Assembly: GCF_900302455.1 (NCBI RefSeq)
Contig: NZ_ONZG01000002.1
Span: 434,001-498,000, forward strand
Direction of reading: 5' to 3'
Length of the DNA: 64,000 nt
DNA from: Falsiruegeria mediterranea M17
GTDB lineage: Bacteria > Pseudomonadota > Alphaproteobacteria > Rhodobacterales > Rhodobacteraceae
Positions 8,409-17,715 of the stretch are shown here, in pieces. The notes below the pieces were generated by a model, which saw only the letters and a program-made list of their open reading frames with translations, ran no database searches and had not been told where the DNA came from. A program made the translations under genes and the position numbers. Each line of letters begins with the position of its first letter. Positions within the stretch are counted from its first letter, which is position 1.

Positions 8409-8771
8409 TTAGCGGGTTGGGATCATCTGGGCTCGCTGCAAAAGCTCCCGCAGCAGCCGATTGTTTTCGCTGAGCTGGGTTTGCACATCCTGCATACGCT
8501 TGGAAAAATGCGAATAGTTGGCATCGCGCGCCGCGTTCTTGTTCTCCAGATTGCGCACCCGGATCGCGAGCTGGTCACGCTTGCCCGCTTCGCTGCTGAT
8601 CTGAAGGGATAGTTTATCGAGTTCATCGCTCAAATCATCGATACCGCTCGACATTGTGGCGGTTTGCGTTCCAACCCAAACACCGGCGGCAACCAGCGCT
8701 GTCACGATGGTCCAAGCCAACCCCTTGTTGATGGTCAGACCCCGGTCGCTGTTCTCTATCACTTTGCCCAT
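8409..8771 (-). CDS. Membrane-anchored coiled-coil protein, lysis-associated candidate
   Basis: The 120-residue product has one N-terminal transmembrane helix (LAWTIVTALVAAGVWVGTQ, about residues 18-36) followed by a long periplasm-facing heptad region (DDLSDELDKLSLQISSEAGK onward). Topology and position beside the endolysin fit an inner-membrane spanin, but no sequence signature proves this. Confidence 0.55.
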   Translation of the reverse strand: MGKVIENSDRGLTINKGLAWTIVTALVAAGVWVGTQTATMSSGIDDLSDELDKLSLQISSEAGKRDQLAIRVRNLENKNAARDANYSHFSKRMQDVQTQLSENNRLLRELLQRAQMIPTR

Positions 8772-8789
8772 AAAAAACTGCCTCTTTGT

Positions 8790-9119
8790 TCAGAACTGCT
8801 CGATCAGCTCGGCCACGCCTTCGGGCAGATCCGGCCATGCGCCGTCGTGTGTGACGTCAGCCTGCGGATCTTCGATCAGCGGCAGGCAGGCCGCGCGCAT
8901 GGCTTGAACCCATCCCAGAGCAGCCACCCAGGCTGCCTTCTGCTGAGCATCCAACAGATCCGCGGAGCTTGCGGCAGTGATGTTGGTTTGGGCCGTGTCC
9001 GATGCGGCTGCAAAGATCCGGCGACGGCATTCAGCCTTGACCAGCGTTGTGCGCCGGGCGCGAAGCTTGGACTGTTTGGCGTCGGCGGTGATGATTTGGC
9101 TCAGGTCGATGTTGCTCAT
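8790..9119 (-). CDS. Hypothetical phage protein in the tail-lysis interval
   Basis: A 109-residue, mostly helical, soluble protein with the central stretch AAWVAALGWVQAMRAACLPLI. It overlaps the preceding gene by four bases (ATGA), showing translational coupling. Small proteins in this position are often tail-fibre assembly factors, but I cannot assign a family. Confidence 0.55.
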   Translation of the reverse strand: MSNIDLSQIITADAKQSKLRARRTTLVKAECRRRIFAAASDTAQTNITAASSADLLDAQQKAAWVAALGWVQAMRAACLPLIEDPQADVTHDGAWPDLPEGVAELIEQF

Positions 9120-9451
9120 GTGTCATCCTCCTCGGCTGGCAGATCATCCCCTGCGACCACACTGTGAACCGGGATTGGGACGTTACCGCCCGAGACGATG
9201 AGTGACGCCGGAAAGCGCGTCTCGTCAGGCGCGTTTGGGCCATGGGGCAAGAGCAAGGTCAGGTGGATTTGCCCCTCGATGCGTTCGACATCAGAGGCCA
9301 GCCAATCGCAGGACACGGCAGCGCGCGGCAGGGTTGCCCCTTCGGGCAGGGCGGCAAAATCGAAGGCCTCCCCATTGAGGGTAAGGACATCTCCCGCAAC
9401 AGCAGCCGTCAGCGGTATATCGTGGCGGATCGGGGTAAAGGCTATGTGCAT
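9116..9451 (-). CDS. Hypothetical phage protein (beta-rich)
   Basis: The 111-residue protein has many alternating hydrophobic residues (FTPIRHDIPLTAAVAGDVL, QIHLTLLLPHGPNAP) suggesting a beta fold, and an acidic tail. It is coupled to its downstream neighbour by ATGA. It lies between the tail fibre and lysis genes. A virion-associated or fibre-accessory role is possible. Confidence 0.55.
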   Translation of the reverse strand: MHIAFTPIRHDIPLTAAVAGDVLTLNGEAFDFAALPEGATLPRAAVSCDWLASDVERIEGQIHLTLLLPHGPNAPDETRFPASLIVSGGNVPIPVHSVVAGDDLPAEEDDT

Positions 9452-9463
9452 CTCAGTCCTTTC

Positions 9464-10303
9464 TTAGTACCAGCGGCCAACGGCCAAAACCTGATGAGAT
9501 TCAGACGTGTTTGCAGGCCAGACCGCGTTCATGGAAACGCTCAGGCTGCGAGACAATGCCCCGCTGCCGGTCCAATAGCTGCGTTCACGGGTGCCCGACG
9601 TCGGCGGGACCTTTGCTGTCATGTGCACGACAGGATCACCGGTGAAGCCTGCGGGGAAAGTCCAGTTGGCTGATATCGTGACATCCCCACCGCCCACGAG
9701 ATCCAGCACATGCCAGCAAATCTGAGTTCCGTCTGCAAAGCGCACATATTCGCCATTGGCATTGCCGCCCCGCTCGATCACGGCACCGGTGATTGCCCCT
9801 CCTGCCTGGCTGACAGCTCCAACGACATCATCGGTGCCAAACATGGCGTTGGGTCCGCTCCAGGTCGCGCCGCTGTCGCCGCTGCCCATAACCAAAATGC
9901 GGTTCTGCGAAAAAAACAGTCGGCGGATCGTAAAACTGTCGTCACCGATGCGCCGGGTGGCGTTGATGATCGGACTGTATCGCGAGGTACTGTCTGGAAA
10001 CGTTGCAATATCTGACGAACCACCTGCCCCAGCGTAGAACCCTGATGCCAAAGGCACCTGGCCATCTATCAGGCGCACCTCGACGCTGTCCGTCGCGCCA
10101 AGCCCGAACGAGCCGACACGCAACAGACGGCCCGGCGTCTGATCCAGGCCGTTTTCGACAACCTGAAAGAACTCGCTGGCCGACAACCCGTTGAACTGCC
10201 CCGGCAGGCCCAACAGCCATTCCAGCAGATCCCGCATCCGGTTGTTGAACTCAGGATCATTTTCATCCGGCAAAACGCCGCCAAACGCATTGATGATGCT
10301 CAC
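9464..10303 (-). CDS. Tail fibre / receptor-binding protein candidate
   Basis: The 279-residue protein has an N-terminal helical segment (about 1-60, including MRDLLEWLLGLPGQFNGL), then a glycine- and serine-rich beta region. A C-terminal domain holds ICWHVLDLVGGGDVTIS and ends LAVGRWY, a style seen in phage fibre tips and H-type lectin-like domains. It overlaps the preceding gene by four bases. Host recognition is inferred from position and composition. Confidence 0.6.
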   Translation of the reverse strand: MSIINAFGGVLPDENDPEFNNRMRDLLEWLLGLPGQFNGLSASEFFQVVENGLDQTPGRLLRVGSFGLGATDSVEVRLIDGQVPLASGFYAGAGGSSDIATFPDSTSRYSPIINATRRIGDDSFTIRRLFFSQNRILVMGSGDSGATWSGPNAMFGTDDVVGAVSQAGGAITGAVIERGGNANGEYVRFADGTQICWHVLDLVGGGDVTISANWTFPAGFTGDPVVHMTAKVPPTSGTRERSYWTGSGALSRSLSVSMNAVWPANTSESHQVLAVGRWY

Positions 10304-11232
10304 TCGACCACCCCTCTCATTTCCAATTGCCCGTCCGAAAAGACCGCCTCACCGGGCAGTTCCAGATCATTGATCAAACCGTAAACAAGCGTCCCGTAGC
10401 GCTCGGTGCCGAGCGCCTGATAGGCAACTACCAGCCGCCCGCTGTTCCTCATGACACGCCGCAAAATCCGCTCGGTGTTCTCGGTCTCGTAGCTGAAGCG
10501 ATAGTTCACCAGGCGTATCTTTTGCCGCGCCACCGGTGCGATGTTTCCGTATTGGTCTTCGTTGAGTTCGGAGAAATCCCGGAAGTCCACCGTGGTGCCA
10601 GGCCGGGTGATGCCCAGGTTCGCCTGCGTGCCCAACACCATCGCGCCGATTTCCGCTGTTCCGGTTCCTGCATCAACGGTGACATGCACAAACCGGTTCC
10701 CGCCACGCGGCAATCCGGTCACAAGATAGACCCGCGCGAACTCCCGTTCTGCAAACCAGAAATCAAACTGGTTGCTGACCTCGATCGGATCGAACAGAGA
10801 AAACGTCTTGTCCCAGATCAGCGCGTCCTGACTGGTGTACACACGCACCCGTACCGTCCCGCCCCGCAACCCAAAGAAAGCAAGCGCATCGCAGGTGCGA
10901 TCCGTCTGAACCTTGAACTCCACCGACCCCGCGTGGCTTGTTCCGGATCCGATTGTGCCATCAAAGGCGCGCAAACGGTTTGTGGGTCCGATGACCAGCC
11001 AATTCGACCCATCATCGGCTGATGGATCATTGCCCTGATTGTTGTCCTGCAACGATTCAAACACATGCTGTCCAACCAGATCGACAACCCCGACCTTGTA
11101 GGGCTTGGCAGCGCAGATCCGATCCCCTTTGGCGTAGGATACCCCGGCGGCATAAGCGGGATGATCCAAGGCAGGCAGGTTGCTGTAGGTTATGCTCGCC
11201 TCGGACACGACCATGGCTTCGATGATATTCAT
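10300..11232 (-). CDS. Tail-tip / baseplate protein
   Basis: The 310-residue beta-rich protein includes HPAYAAGVSYAKGDRICAAK, which resembles carbohydrate-binding modules in tail proteins. Its C-terminal half (RFSYETENTERILRRVMR, YGTLVYGLINDLELPG) resembles tail-adaptor-type folds. It follows the tape measure with a 4-base overlap, the usual place of distal tail proteins. No cell-wall hydrolase motif is present. Confidence 0.6.
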   Translation of the reverse strand: MNIIEAMVVSEASITYSNLPALDHPAYAAGVSYAKGDRICAAKPYKVGVVDLVGQHVFESLQDNNQGNDPSADDGSNWLVIGPTNRLRAFDGTIGSGTSHAGSVEFKVQTDRTCDALAFFGLRGGTVRVRVYTSQDALIWDKTFSLFDPIEVSNQFDFWFAEREFARVYLVTGLPRGGNRFVHVTVDAGTGTAEIGAMVLGTQANLGITRPGTTVDFRDFSELNEDQYGNIAPVARQKIRLVNYRFSYETENTERILRRVMRNSGRLVVAYQALGTERYGTLVYGLINDLELPGEAVFSDGQLEMRGVVE

Positions 11233-14200
11233 GATGCAGCGTCTCTCTGCTTGACCCCATCCAGATCCAGCTTTTGCAGTGTCTTGTCGCTTGACCGCAC
11301 ACGGTCATTGATCTGGCCCAGACGGGCGATTGCCTGAGCAAAATCGCGCCGCAGCAGATCCAACACGCTGACCACGTTTCGCTGATCGAGCATGGCCGAG
11401 GCGTCCGAATTGCTGATCACGCGGCTGGGGCCGGTGTGCTCCAACTCCCACCCAGTTTCACCGACGATACGCCAGCCGCCCTGGTGCGCCCCGCCCGCCG
11501 CATGGCCGGGCACATTCAGCCCAATCGATGACCAATCAAGCGCCCCAGGCTTGAACACACGCCGCCCACTGGCAATCTCGTCCTGCCCGTACTGATCAAA
11601 GTGCCTCTGCGCGCCAACGCCTGCGCGCTGCACGTCGCCATAGGCATTCAGATACGCTTCTGGCTTGACCTTGAGACCGGCCGAGCCGACCAGCCCCAAA
11701 AGCGCCCGGCGTGTCTGATAGCCCGAGCGGTCCACGTAGATGTCATCCAGCTTGTCGCTGGCACTGAACGATTTGACCCGATAGGCCAACTGGTTTGCCG
11801 TTCCGTTGGTATTGACACCCGCCAGCTCTGCCAGCTTGTTGAGCTGCTGCTCGGTCGCGATGTACTGCCCCTTGTCATTGCGCAGCATCCCGGCTGCATA
11901 GCCGTCCAGCGCAGCTTGCTTTGGCTGATCCGTGATCGCCTTGCGCAACGCACCAAGAGCACCGGTCAGGTCAGTCATCGGTGCCGCAATGCCCGACTGC
12001 AACGTCGTGCCAAACCAGCTCGAAAACCCCGCAGACGGGTCAAACCGAAACGACCCGCCCAGGGTAATCGTCCCCGAACTGGCACCACTGATCGAGGCCA
12101 GCAAGGCCTTTTGTTCGGACGTCAATGATCCGGTGTCCACCAGACCCTTGATCACCCTCTGCACCGTTCCGGTCCCGAGATTGAGCTGCCGAAGAAGAGC
12201 GGTCTCTGTGGTGGTGAATTCCGGGCTGTTGAGCTGTGCGTTGATGACGCGCTTGGCGGTGCTGCTGGTCTCTCGCAACAGCTCCAGATCGGCGCTGTTC
12301 AGTGAGGCACCATAAACTGCATCAATCGTGACCGCCCGCAAGGCCGCCGTGTTCGACTTGAGCAGCAACGCGCGCACGGGTTCCGGCACCCCGGCATTCA
12401 AAATCGCTTCGATGTTCAGAGCCAACCGACCTTGCTCGGACAGCAGGGCGCGCTGCAAGCCGGATGGCACCCCTTCAGACAGAGCCGCCAGGACGGAAAC
12501 AGAGAACGTCTGGACACCCCCTAACACCAACTTGCGCACATCCCATCCGACAGAATGGCTCAGCGCCGCCCGAACGGCGACATCAAAGGTCCCGACATTC
12601 TGCAACGCGAGGCGCACGGCGCGCGGATCTGCGCCGGATGACAGCGCAGCATTGACCGTGCGCACAAGCTCGGAATTGCCGACCAAAGCGAGGCGACGTG
12701 TCTGGTCATCCAGATCCGCGCCAACCACAAATTGAAGGGTTCGGCGCAGATCGCCGCCGGTCGCCAACGCCAGGTCACGCGTTTCCGGCGCGATGTCGTT
12801 GCCATCCAGCACAAAGCTGATGGCCTTGATGTGTTCCGAGGCTGTATTCAGCGCCAACCATTTGTCTGGCGCAGGCAGATCCGAGCGCACGACAAAATCA
12901 ATGGTCGAGGTCAGCCCCGTTTCGGCGCTACGGATCAGGGCTTTGAGATAGTCCGGGATGTCCACTTGGGGCAGCAGATCCACCGCGACCTGCAAACGCT
13001 GTTTGAGCGCATCATAGGAAAACGCCTCGGCCTCCTTGATGGCTCCTTCCAGCCCTGCCAGCGAGTCCTGAAAGTCTGCCAGGGTCCCATCGAAGTCGCG
13101 GGCCAGGTCCTGAATGGAGACATCAAGCTTGCCGATCTGCTCATTCGTCAGCCCTTCGAGTTGCAGGAAATTGCTCAATCCGGTCAGCACATCCACCTGC
13201 TGCTGATAGAGACCCTGCAGAACATCCTGATTGGCCCCTTCCAGTTCTGCCAGACCAGCCAGAAACTTGACCTCTCCCTGCAACTGCCCCGCAAGTCGGC
13301 GGTATTCCAGATCGCTGCGCGAGGTTGCCCGTGCATTGGCCAAATAGGCGTTCACCAACCCCGGAACATCGCGCGCGGCCTCGGCGTCCCCGCCGCGTGC
13401 CTTTTGCAAGACGGCATCCAAGGACGCCCGATTGGCCGCTGCGGCCTGATCCCGACCTGCGCCGCCAAGGTTCGAACCAACCAACTGGCGCAGAAAGTCC
13501 CGCAGGGATTCCGACACGCGGTACCACAAGGAAGCCGCCGATTTGCTCTCGGTCACCATTTTGCGCGCATCATCCAACTGCGCCCCGAGCGCGCCCCCGA
13601 TCTGATCGACCAGCCCCGTCACGGAAATCGCCAGCGCCCCGACCTTGGGCAGAACACTGTCCAGGGCACCCGACAGCTTGATGACTTCGGCATAGGCGTT
13701 GCGCCCGGATTCCGTGGTGGTGTCAAAGCCCTCAACCATTGCCCGCAACTGCGCCCGGCTTTCAGGCATGACGAGACCGAGATCTCCGAAGGTATCCCGC
13801 AACCGTCGCAGCGTGATCTCGCTGCGCTCGCTCTCGGAATAGACCGCCTGTAGATAGGCCGAGGTCGCCGCGCTCATGGCCTCGATCCCGCCGAACACAT
13901 CAGAAAGATGCGATGCTGCATCTGCGCCTGCCAAAGAAACAGCGAAGGCGCGATGGCCCAGGAGATCAGCCATATCATTGGCCGCACTCAGGCTGTCCGA
14001 CAGCCGCTTGAGCGTTTCCTGCGCACTCTCCCCCGTTCGAGAAAAGGCATCGGTGCCCAGAACCAACGCGGCCATCTTCTCGGATGCGACGTCGATGTGT
14101 CCGCTCAGTTCCTCCTGTATCTGCGCCTGCGTCTTCCCGTTCGTCCAGAGCGTGAACTGTTCATCGTTGAACTCCGCCAGCGCGGACGAGCTGAGCCCCA

Positions 14201-16985
14201 GGGTCAAGGCCATGGCCTTCAAACCCGTGGTGACACCACGCATGGTCGTGTCCAGGCTCGCCTGGATCTCATCCGGGACCGGCTTGTAAACGGCCTTGTT
14301 GCTGCGGAACGCACCCCCCTTGTAGAAGTCGAATTGGGTACCGTCGAAACCATCGACGCCGAGGGTTCCACGCAAAGCGGTGCCCGCATATTTGCGAGAA
14401 AAGGCTTTCGAAAGAGCGTAAACCCCGGCCAGCAACGCCCCGACAGCAGGCAGAGCTGCACCAATCGCCCCAAGCCCCCCGACAGAGCCGGAGACCAACC
14501 CGCCAAGGTTGGCGAAAGAGGCACCCAGACCACCGCCAGACAACACACCGCCCAGCCCGCTGCCAATACCCCCCAGAAGGCCACCGCCGCCCAGGAAACC
14601 ACCGCCGCCCAGCAAACCACTGGCCTGCGATCCCAACAGCCCGCCCAGCAAGCCACCGCCACCGCCGCCCTCGCCAAGGACGGCCCCAGCCGTACCGCCC
14701 AACGCCAAGCGATCCAAACCCAGAAAGCCGGTGACCGAGGCAATGATCGGAAGGGTGAACCTGGTATTTGCGAACTGAAAGGCGATGTCTTTCAGCATGC
14801 CTTTGACGGTATCGCCCAGGCTACCACCCTCAAAGGCCGTGCGCGTGATGTTGTCGGCCCACCGGGACTGCTGATCAGCCACGCGCCGTGTCGCGGCCTC
14901 GGCATCATCCAGCGCCACCACCTGACCGGCCAGCGCCTTGATCTGTGCCTGCGAGTATTTGCCCGCCTCGGTTCCGAGACGCTGCTGCACCGACAAGACC
15001 GCCTGATACATCTGGCGTTCTTTGCCAGCCAGTCCCAACAGGGTGCGGCGTTGAGTGATCTCCCTCGTCAACTGGCTCTCGACCTTTTTGGCCCCGCCAC
15101 TGCCGCCGCTGGCTGTGTTCAGCTTGTTGAGCGCCGCTGTGCGGTCCTGGTATTCCTTCGTCAGTTGCTGTTCCAGCTCATACTGCTGGACGCGCTGATC
15201 AATGCCCGCCTGCACCTGCCGTCGCTGCCCGTCATGCATACTGTCGAGCGCAGGCAGTGAGGCCTCCAACTCGGCACGGTATTTGGCGACATTGGCGCTC
15301 AGCTCACCACCACCCGACGCCAGCGCCGAGATCCCCGCCCGCAAGCCCGCAATCTTGGCATCGGCGCTCGCCAGTGCGCCCGGCAGGCCAGACAGGAAGC
15401 TCTTGAGGTTTGCCGCCTGCCCCGCGGCTTGGCCGATGTTGCCCGCAAGGTTGCCAGCCGCCACCACATTGCGTTCGGTCAGATCCACGTTCTCCGAGGT
15501 GATCCCCTTGAGCGTGTTCCAGCGCCGTTGCAACTCCGCGATATTTGCCGAGATCTGTTCGAGGTTGGCCTGCTCTTCCTTGGTCAGATGGGTTTGACTA
15601 CGCACCCCGTCCAACAGCCGCCGCTGCTCGGTCAACGCTCGCACCAATGCCTGTTCTGTTTCCTCATAGGCCGCGCGCAGCTTGACCGGCATTTGTTCGA
15701 GATCATCACCCGGCGCTCGCATGCTTGTCAGAGCGGCCTGATATTGCCCTATCGCCTCCAACACCTGGTAATATCCAAGCGCCTCAAGCTCTTTTTCCTG
15801 TCGCTCGCGCACCAGTGCTGCCGTCACTGCCTGGCGCGCCTCAGCCTCGGCCATCTTGGCCTCGATAGTGGCCAGCGTGACAGGCCCCCCTTCGCGCAGG
15901 GCGTCTGCCAGACGGGCCGTCGCCCGATACTGATCCCCCATGGCATAGGTCACATTATCCATTGCCAGAGCATGCGCTTCGGCAAAAGACGTCGTGTCTC
16001 GCATCGATCCGGCAAATGCAGTCCCAACCGTCGCCGCCAATGCCAGGCCCGCGACCACCACCCCAACCGGCGTTGCCAAAGACGCGACGACCCCAACCAG
16101 AGGAGCCGCCACCTTCAGAATGGCACCAAGACCGAGCGCCAACGGGCCGACCGTCGCCGTCAAAGTCCCCGCGATGGCGATGGATTGCTTGGCCTTGTCA
16201 TTCAACCCCGCAAACCATTCCCCTGCCAGGGCGATGCGATCTGAAATCCCTTCAATCGCCGGGGCCAACGCCACGGTGATCTGATTGGCAACGCCACGCC
16301 CGACCAGTCCAAGGCGCGAGACTGCATCATTGGTCCGTTCGATCTGGTCAGCATCCACCTCGGAAACGGCCACGCCGAACCGGGAAACATCCTGCGCCGC
16401 CACCCGCAAAGCGCTAGCATCGATCCGGCTGAACACAACTCCTGCCCGGCTCCCGAACAGCTCAGAAGCAATCGCTGCGCGTTCGGCTTCGGGAACATAA
16501 CGGCTCATTGCCGTCTGGATGGCCTCCAGACGTTCATCGAGCGGCAATCGGTGCAGATCCTGTGCAGTCAGATGCAGCCGCTCCAACGCCTTGGCTGCAC
16601 CTTTGGCCCCGCCGCTCTCGACCTGGCTCAATCGCTTGGTCAGTTGGATCGTGGCCTGCTCAACTTCACCAATCGAGACGCCCGACAGATCCGCAGCGCG
16701 ATCCAGCACCTGCATGGATTTGACCGTGGTCCCGAGCGATTGGGCCATCTTGGCCTGAGAATCCACAACCGAGAGGCTCGATTTGAGGGCCACCGCCGCC
16801 ATCGCCGCCATGGGCGCGGTGAAGCCGAGCGACAAACGCCGCCCGGCTCCTTCCATCTTTCCAGCAAACCGCACCATGCGGCGTTCGACAGTGCCCATGG
16901 TTGCCATCGAGCGCTTCGCGCCGGTTTCAAAGGCAGCAGAGTCGAGAGAGAGAACGCCCCGCAGAGCGCCAATGACGGCTGACAT
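11229..16985 (-). CDS. Tail tape measure protein, 1918 residues
   Basis: Features seen: an N-terminal tape-measure region (RRMVRFAGKMEGAGRRLSLG, then VVDSQAKMAQSLGTTVKSMQ), hydrophobic glycine/alanine-rich segments around residues 260-330 and 740-840 likely to insert in membrane, and long helical parts. About nine tandem repeats of roughly 27 residues lie near residues 1345-1635. The tail reads GGWRIVGETGWELEHTGPSR, typical of siphovirus tape measures. The protein sets tail length and helps DNA entry. At the usual ~0.15 nm per residue this predicts a tail near 290 nm, long for a ~40-kb phage. Confidence 0.9.
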   Translation of the reverse strand: MSAVIGALRGVLSLDSAAFETGAKRSMATMGTVERRMVRFAGKMEGAGRRLSLGFTAPMAAMAAVALKSSLSVVDSQAKMAQSLGTTVKSMQVLDRAADLSGVSIGEVEQATIQLTKRLSQVESGGAKGAAKALERLHLTAQDLHRLPLDERLEAIQTAMSRYVPEAERAAIASELFGSRAGVVFSRIDASALRVAAQDVSRFGVAVSEVDADQIERTNDAVSRLGLVGRGVANQITVALAPAIEGISDRIALAGEWFAGLNDKAKQSIAIAGTLTATVGPLALGLGAILKVAAPLVGVVASLATPVGVVVAGLALAATVGTAFAGSMRDTTSFAEAHALAMDNVTYAMGDQYRATARLADALREGGPVTLATIEAKMAEAEARQAVTAALVRERQEKELEALGYYQVLEAIGQYQAALTSMRAPGDDLEQMPVKLRAAYEETEQALVRALTEQRRLLDGVRSQTHLTKEEQANLEQISANIAELQRRWNTLKGITSENVDLTERNVVAAGNLAGNIGQAAGQAANLKSFLSGLPGALASADAKIAGLRAGISALASGGGELSANVAKYRAELEASLPALDSMHDGQRRQVQAGIDQRVQQYELEQQLTKEYQDRTAALNKLNTASGGSGGAKKVESQLTREITQRRTLLGLAGKERQMYQAVLSVQQRLGTEAGKYSQAQIKALAGQVVALDDAEAATRRVADQQSRWADNITRTAFEGGSLGDTVKGMLKDIAFQFANTRFTLPIIASVTGFLGLDRLALGGTAGAVLGEGGGGGGLLGGLLGSQASGLLGGGGFLGGGGLLGGIGSGLGGVLSGGGLGASFANLGGLVSGSVGGLGAIGAALPAVGALLAGVYALSKAFSRKYAGTALRGTLGVDGFDGTQFDFYKGGAFRSNKAVYKPVPDEIQASLDTTMRGVTTGLKAMALTLGLSSSALAEFNDEQFTLWTNGKTQAQIQEELSGHIDVASEKMAALVLGTDAFSRTGESAQETLKRLSDSLSAANDMADLLGHRAFAVSLAGADAASHLSDVFGGIEAMSAATSAYLQAVYSESERSEITLRRLRDTFGDLGLVMPESRAQLRAMVEGFDTTTESGRNAYAEVIKLSGALDSVLPKVGALAISVTGLVDQIGGALGAQLDDARKMVTESKSAASLWYRVSESLRDFLRQLVGSNLGGAGRDQAAAANRASLDAVLQKARGGDAEAARDVPGLVNAYLANARATSRSDLEYRRLAGQLQGEVKFLAGLAELEGANQDVLQGLYQQQVDVLTGLSNFLQLEGLTNEQIGKLDVSIQDLARDFDGTLADFQDSLAGLEGAIKEAEAFSYDALKQRLQVAVDLLPQVDIPDYLKALIRSAETGLTSTIDFVVRSDLPAPDKWLALNTASEHIKAISFVLDGNDIAPETRDLALATGGDLRRTLQFVVGADLDDQTRRLALVGNSELVRTVNAALSSGADPRAVRLALQNVGTFDVAVRAALSHSVGWDVRKLVLGGVQTFSVSVLAALSEGVPSGLQRALLSEQGRLALNIEAILNAGVPEPVRALLLKSNTAALRAVTIDAVYGASLNSADLELLRETSSTAKRVINAQLNSPEFTTTETALLRQLNLGTGTVQRVIKGLVDTGSLTSEQKALLASISGASSGTITLGGSFRFDPSAGFSSWFGTTLQSGIAAPMTDLTGALGALRKAITDQPKQAALDGYAAGMLRNDKGQYIATEQQLNKLAELAGVNTNGTANQLAYRVKSFSASDKLDDIYVDRSGYQTRRALLGLVGSAGLKVKPEAYLNAYGDVQRAGVGAQRHFDQYGQDEIASGRRVFKPGALDWSSIGLNVPGHAAGGAHQGGWRIVGETGWELEHTGPSRVISNSDASAMLDQRNVVSVLDLLRRDFAQAIARLGQINDRVRSSDKTLQKLDLDGVKQRDAAS
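12085..12965 (-). repeat. Tandem ~27-residue repeats inside the tape measure
   Basis: In translation the units begin with a [LA]-x-L triplet and have hydrophobic residues at shared positions, for example LALVGNSELVRTVNAALSSG, LALQNVGTFDVAVRAALSHS and LVLGGVQTFSVSVLAALSEG. Each is 27-28 residues (81-84 bp). At DNA level the copies have diverged, so the repeat is old or kept by selection on protein structure. Confidence 0.7.
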
Positions 16986-16993
16986 CGCTCAGT

Positions 16994-17311
16994 TCACCTG
17001 TTCGAAAGTTGGGAATTTGCCTGTGCAGCAACGCTGCTGAAATAGGCGTGAAGTTTGGCCCGAGCCTCCTGATTGCTCATAGGCTTGGACCGAGGCCCAG
17101 TCTCACCAGCCTTGGCAAAATCGGGCATGTTCTTTGGATCGTGAAACGCGAACTGGATCAAAGTCCCCAGCTCCTGGTTCAACACTCTTTGCGCCTGAAC
17201 CTCGGCATCCTTGGCCTTTCGGCGGGCCCCGATGATCAGGCTGTATTCGCGGATGGTGATGTCCCAGAAATCGCTGTGGTGCAGGCCAAACTCGACCCAC
17301 ACCGCGACCAA
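16994..17311 (-). CDS. Tail assembly chaperone, downstream frame (GT-type extension)
   Basis: The frame runs from about 17347 to 16994 in the -1 register relative to the preceding chaperone gene. It contains ELVAVWVEFGLHHSDFWDIT and a helical C-terminus. The only free-standing start would be a TTG at 17311. It is more likely made as a C-terminal extension through the slippery site at 17347-17353, as lambda gpGT is. It would recruit tail tube subunits to the tape measure. Confidence 0.8.
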   Translation of the reverse strand: MVAVWVEFGLHHSDFWDITIREYSLIIGARRKAKDAEVQAQRVLNQELGTLIQFAFHDPKNMPDFAKAGETGPRSKPMSNQEARAKLHAYFSSVAAQANSQLSNR

Positions 17312-17322
17312 CTCATCCCAGC

Positions 17323-17715
17323 TCAGTCGCTCGGACTGGCCGTTCCGTTTCCCTCATCACCCCCTTCATCAGAGGTGTCAGATTGCGGGAATGCTGCCGC
17401 CACAGCCTTGCTCAGAACCGGGACGACAGCACTGGGACCGCCTGCGTTTTCCACCAGGTCAAGAGCCTGGTCTTCGGCGCTTGGTCCATCGTCGTCCACC
17501 TCGGACGGATCATGAAACCCTGCACCATCATTGGCGCAGGCCTTGACCATCGCAAGAACCATGCCGACGCCTTTGGAACCATCCAGAAACGCTTGCAACA
17601 CTTTGTCGATCGGTTGACCGTCAAACTCCTGCTCCAGGCGATATTGGGCCCGCGTTGAAAGTTTCAGCTTGTGGGTCTTGTTGCGGCCCAGCTTCAGGGG
17701 AACAGAACCGATCAT
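17323..17715 (-). CDS. Tail assembly chaperone (lambda gpG-like)
   Basis: The 130-residue protein begins MIGSVPLKLGRNKTHKLKLS, with a beta-rich N-terminal domain, then a helical part and an acidic tail. It sits between the tail tube and tape measure genes, the fixed position of chaperone genes in siphoviruses. The start codon abuts the tail tube stop. About 10 codons before its own stop the heptamer G-GGA-AAC lies in frame, allowing a longer -1 product of about 240 residues. Confidence 0.85.
   Translation of the reverse strand: MIGSVPLKLGRNKTHKLKLSTRAQYRLEQEFDGQPIDKVLQAFLDGSKGVGMVLAMVKACANDGAGFHDPSEVDDDGPSAEDQALDLVENAGGPSAVVPVLSKAVAAAFPQSDTSDEGGDEGNGTASPSD
17347..17353 (-). promoter_or_regulatory. 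-1 ribosomal frameshift site GGGAAAC
   Basis: Read leftward, the heptamer GGGAAAC splits as G GGA AAC in the frame of the upstream chaperone. Slippage by -1 leads exactly into the open frame that ends at 16994. This is a canonical X-XXY-YYZ site in the same genetic position as lambda's GGGAAAG. Confidence 0.85.

Noticed and set aside
12732-15260. Two long rightward open frames of 373 and 450 codons
   Set aside because: They lie opposite the tape measure gene and have Q/R-rich shadow composition with no motifs.
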